Positions 63,124 to 64,000 of a stretch of 64,000 bases of DNA are shown piece after piece. Origin of the DNA: Pseudobythopirellula maris (GTDB lineage Bacteria; Planctomycetota; Planctomycetia; Pirellulales; Lacipirellulaceae); the NCBI RefSeq assembly GCF_007859945.1, contig NZ_SJPQ01000001.1:806001-870000 (forward strand). The letters run 5' to 3'. Numbering within the stretch: position 1 is the first letter of the stretch; the number at the start of each line of letters is the position of its first letter. The notes under the pieces were generated by a model that searched no databases, was not told where the DNA came from, and worked only from the letters and a program-made list of their open reading frames with translations. The translations under genes and the position numbers were made by a program.

Positions 63124-64000
63124 CTAGTGGGCGGCGGCCTCGGTCAGCACCCGCACTGGCCCCAGCAGACCCGACGGCAGCAGCGGCGAGTCGGCCCTGA
63201 ATTTCACGACGTTCGTGCGGGTAATCCGCTTATCGGGCGGCGCCGCTAGGTCGCCGATCAAACGATTCGGCCAGAGATTAGCCACCTCCACCTCGATGAC
63301 GTTGTGCTCTTGAAGGACCCCGGTCATCTCGACACGGTAGGGCGGCGTCCAGGCGACCCCGAGACCGACGCCGTTGACCCTCACCCGGGCCAAGTTCTGC
63401 ACGCTCCCGAGGTCGAGCCAGACGCGACCCCCGTCGAGCCGCTTCAGGGCGCTGTCGTCCAAAGACCACTCACAGCGGTAAACCGCTTTGCCGCTGTAGT
63501 GCTTGATCGCCGGGTCGTCGTGTTCGCTCCAATCGGTGAGCCGGTCCATCTCGATCGGCTGGGCGGGCCCCCCCAAAGCGGGGTCGAACCGCACGCTCCA
63601 ACGGAGATCGAGTTCCTCCAGCGGCGCCGGGCGGGGCAGGTTCGGACCTTCGTCACGCCGCGACCGCTCGGCGTCCGCCCCGCGGAAGATGACAAAGACT
63701 GACCCGTTGGCCGGCAGCACAATCGGCAGCCGGGTTGAGACGGCGTCGATCTGGTAGGAGCTAGCCTCGGGGGTGCCCCCGGTTACCGGGTCCCATAGCT
63801 CCGGCCTTGGCCCCGCGACACGGAACGAGCACTCGGTTTCGATCTCTTCTTCCGTGCGATTGACAACGAAATAGATCTCGGCCTCGTCGGTCGTGCGGTG
63901 GATGTAATCGAGCAACGGCGCCGCGGCTTGCCCTTGCCCGTTGTAAGCGAAATCGGCCTCGATCGCCGCCGCAGCGAGGGCGTCGTCCGTCGGCGCGTCG
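63124..64000 (-). CDS. GH106-like alpha-L-rhamnosidase, C-terminal part (cut by window edge)
   Basis: The reading frame stays open to the right-hand window edge, so only the last 291 residues are seen. LLDYIHRTTDEAEIYFVVNR near the visible start, then AGPRPELWDPVTGGTPEAS, and the galactose-binding-like C-terminus with VWLDLGSVQNLARVRVNGVG and LGVAWTPPYRVEMTG, match the tail of large GH106/GH2-type rhamnosidases. These hydrolyse alpha-L-rhamnosides and often act with ulvan lyases. Its stop codon is 215 bp from the sigma-factor start on the same strand. The signal peptide and catalytic domain lie outside the window. Confidence 0.8.
   Translation of the reverse strand, partial: DAPTDDALAAAAIEADFAYNGQGQAAAPLLDYIHRTTDEAEIYFVVNRTEEEIETECSFRVAGPRPELWDPVTGGTPEASSYQIDAVSTRLPIVLPANGSVFVIFRGADAERSRRDEGPNLPRPAPLEELDLRWSVRFDPALGGPAQPIEMDRLTDWSEHDDPAIKHYSGKAVYRCEWSLDDSALKRLDGGRVWLDLGSVQNLARVRVNGVGLGVAWTPPYRVEMTGVLQEHNVIEVEVANLWPNRLIGDLAAPPDKRITRTNVVKFRADSPLLPSGLLGPVRVLTEAAAH

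Overview
The window comes from a GC-rich planctomycete, most likely of the Pirellulales/Lacipirellulaceae type. The evidence is the mix of families: a prepilin-like DUF1559 protein followed by a small lipoprotein, several PEP-CTERM proteins with dockerin-like GDYNNNG...DAADF repeats, an ECF sigma factor coupled to a FecR-type protein, a very large DUF4332/SMC-like protein, an NqrA-F sodium pump, and many intergenic palindromes. Product names rest on reading motifs by eye; no database search was run.

Layout. 0-4.1 kb: a GntP-type sugar-acid permease diverges from a fumarylacetoacetase-fold dehydratase and a ketoglutarate-semialdehyde-type dehydrogenase, which fits oxidative (Weimberg-like) pentonate breakdown. 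4.2-9.7 kb: a Bax-inhibitor-1 protein, a 35-residue lysine-rich protein, an MtfA-like protease with a SEC-C tail, then a lower-GC stretch with a HAF-repeat PEP-CTERM protein, a membrane protein and a TPR protein. 9.7-13.1 kb: a repeat-rich gap with a MITE-like element, then sucC and sucD separated by a four-helix-bundle (S23/IVP-type) gene that sits between inverted repeats. 13.7-21.5 kb: nqrA-B-C-D-E-F, apbE and nqrM, a Na+-pumping NADH:quinone reductase with its FMN-attachment and iron-maturation factors. 21.5-38.1 kb: a 14-gene minus-strand exopolysaccharide operon (priming transferase, GT4, Wzz, BY-kinase-like ATPase, Wzx, Wzy, two GT2, epimerase, WecG-type transferase, DPM1-like GT2, FAD oxidoreductase, deacetylase, GT39-like), with a GGDEF protein diverging from its head.

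39.5-42.5 kb: a 1012-residue SMC/YhaN-like protein with decayed ATPase motifs and two DUF4332 repeats. 42.5-43.2 kb: a gap with a second copy of a dispersed repeat. 43.2-47.8 kb: a compact, lower-GC plus-strand cassette (DUF1643, ACP-like, XRE regulator, ImmA/IrrE protease, thymidylate-synthase-like enzyme, MazG-like NTP pyrophosphohydrolase, Mrr-like nuclease). This is the best candidate for an undescribed system, probably defence or modified-nucleotide related. 47.8-52.8 kb: a squalene-cyclase-fold repeat protein, an initiator tRNA gene, and the wreck of a tRNA-integrated element: a truncated integrase, a complete IS21-family insertion and a 21-bp duplicate of the tRNA anticodon/variable region.

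52.8-64 kb: secreted and cell-surface genes, all on the minus strand: a BNR-4/ulvan-lyase-like PEP-CTERM protein, a lipoprotein, the DUF1559 protein, three more PEP-CTERM proteins, a FecR-type protein, an ECF sigma factor, and the C-terminus of a GH106-like alpha-L-rhamnosidase that runs off the window. Together these look like an extracellular polysaccharide-handling locus.
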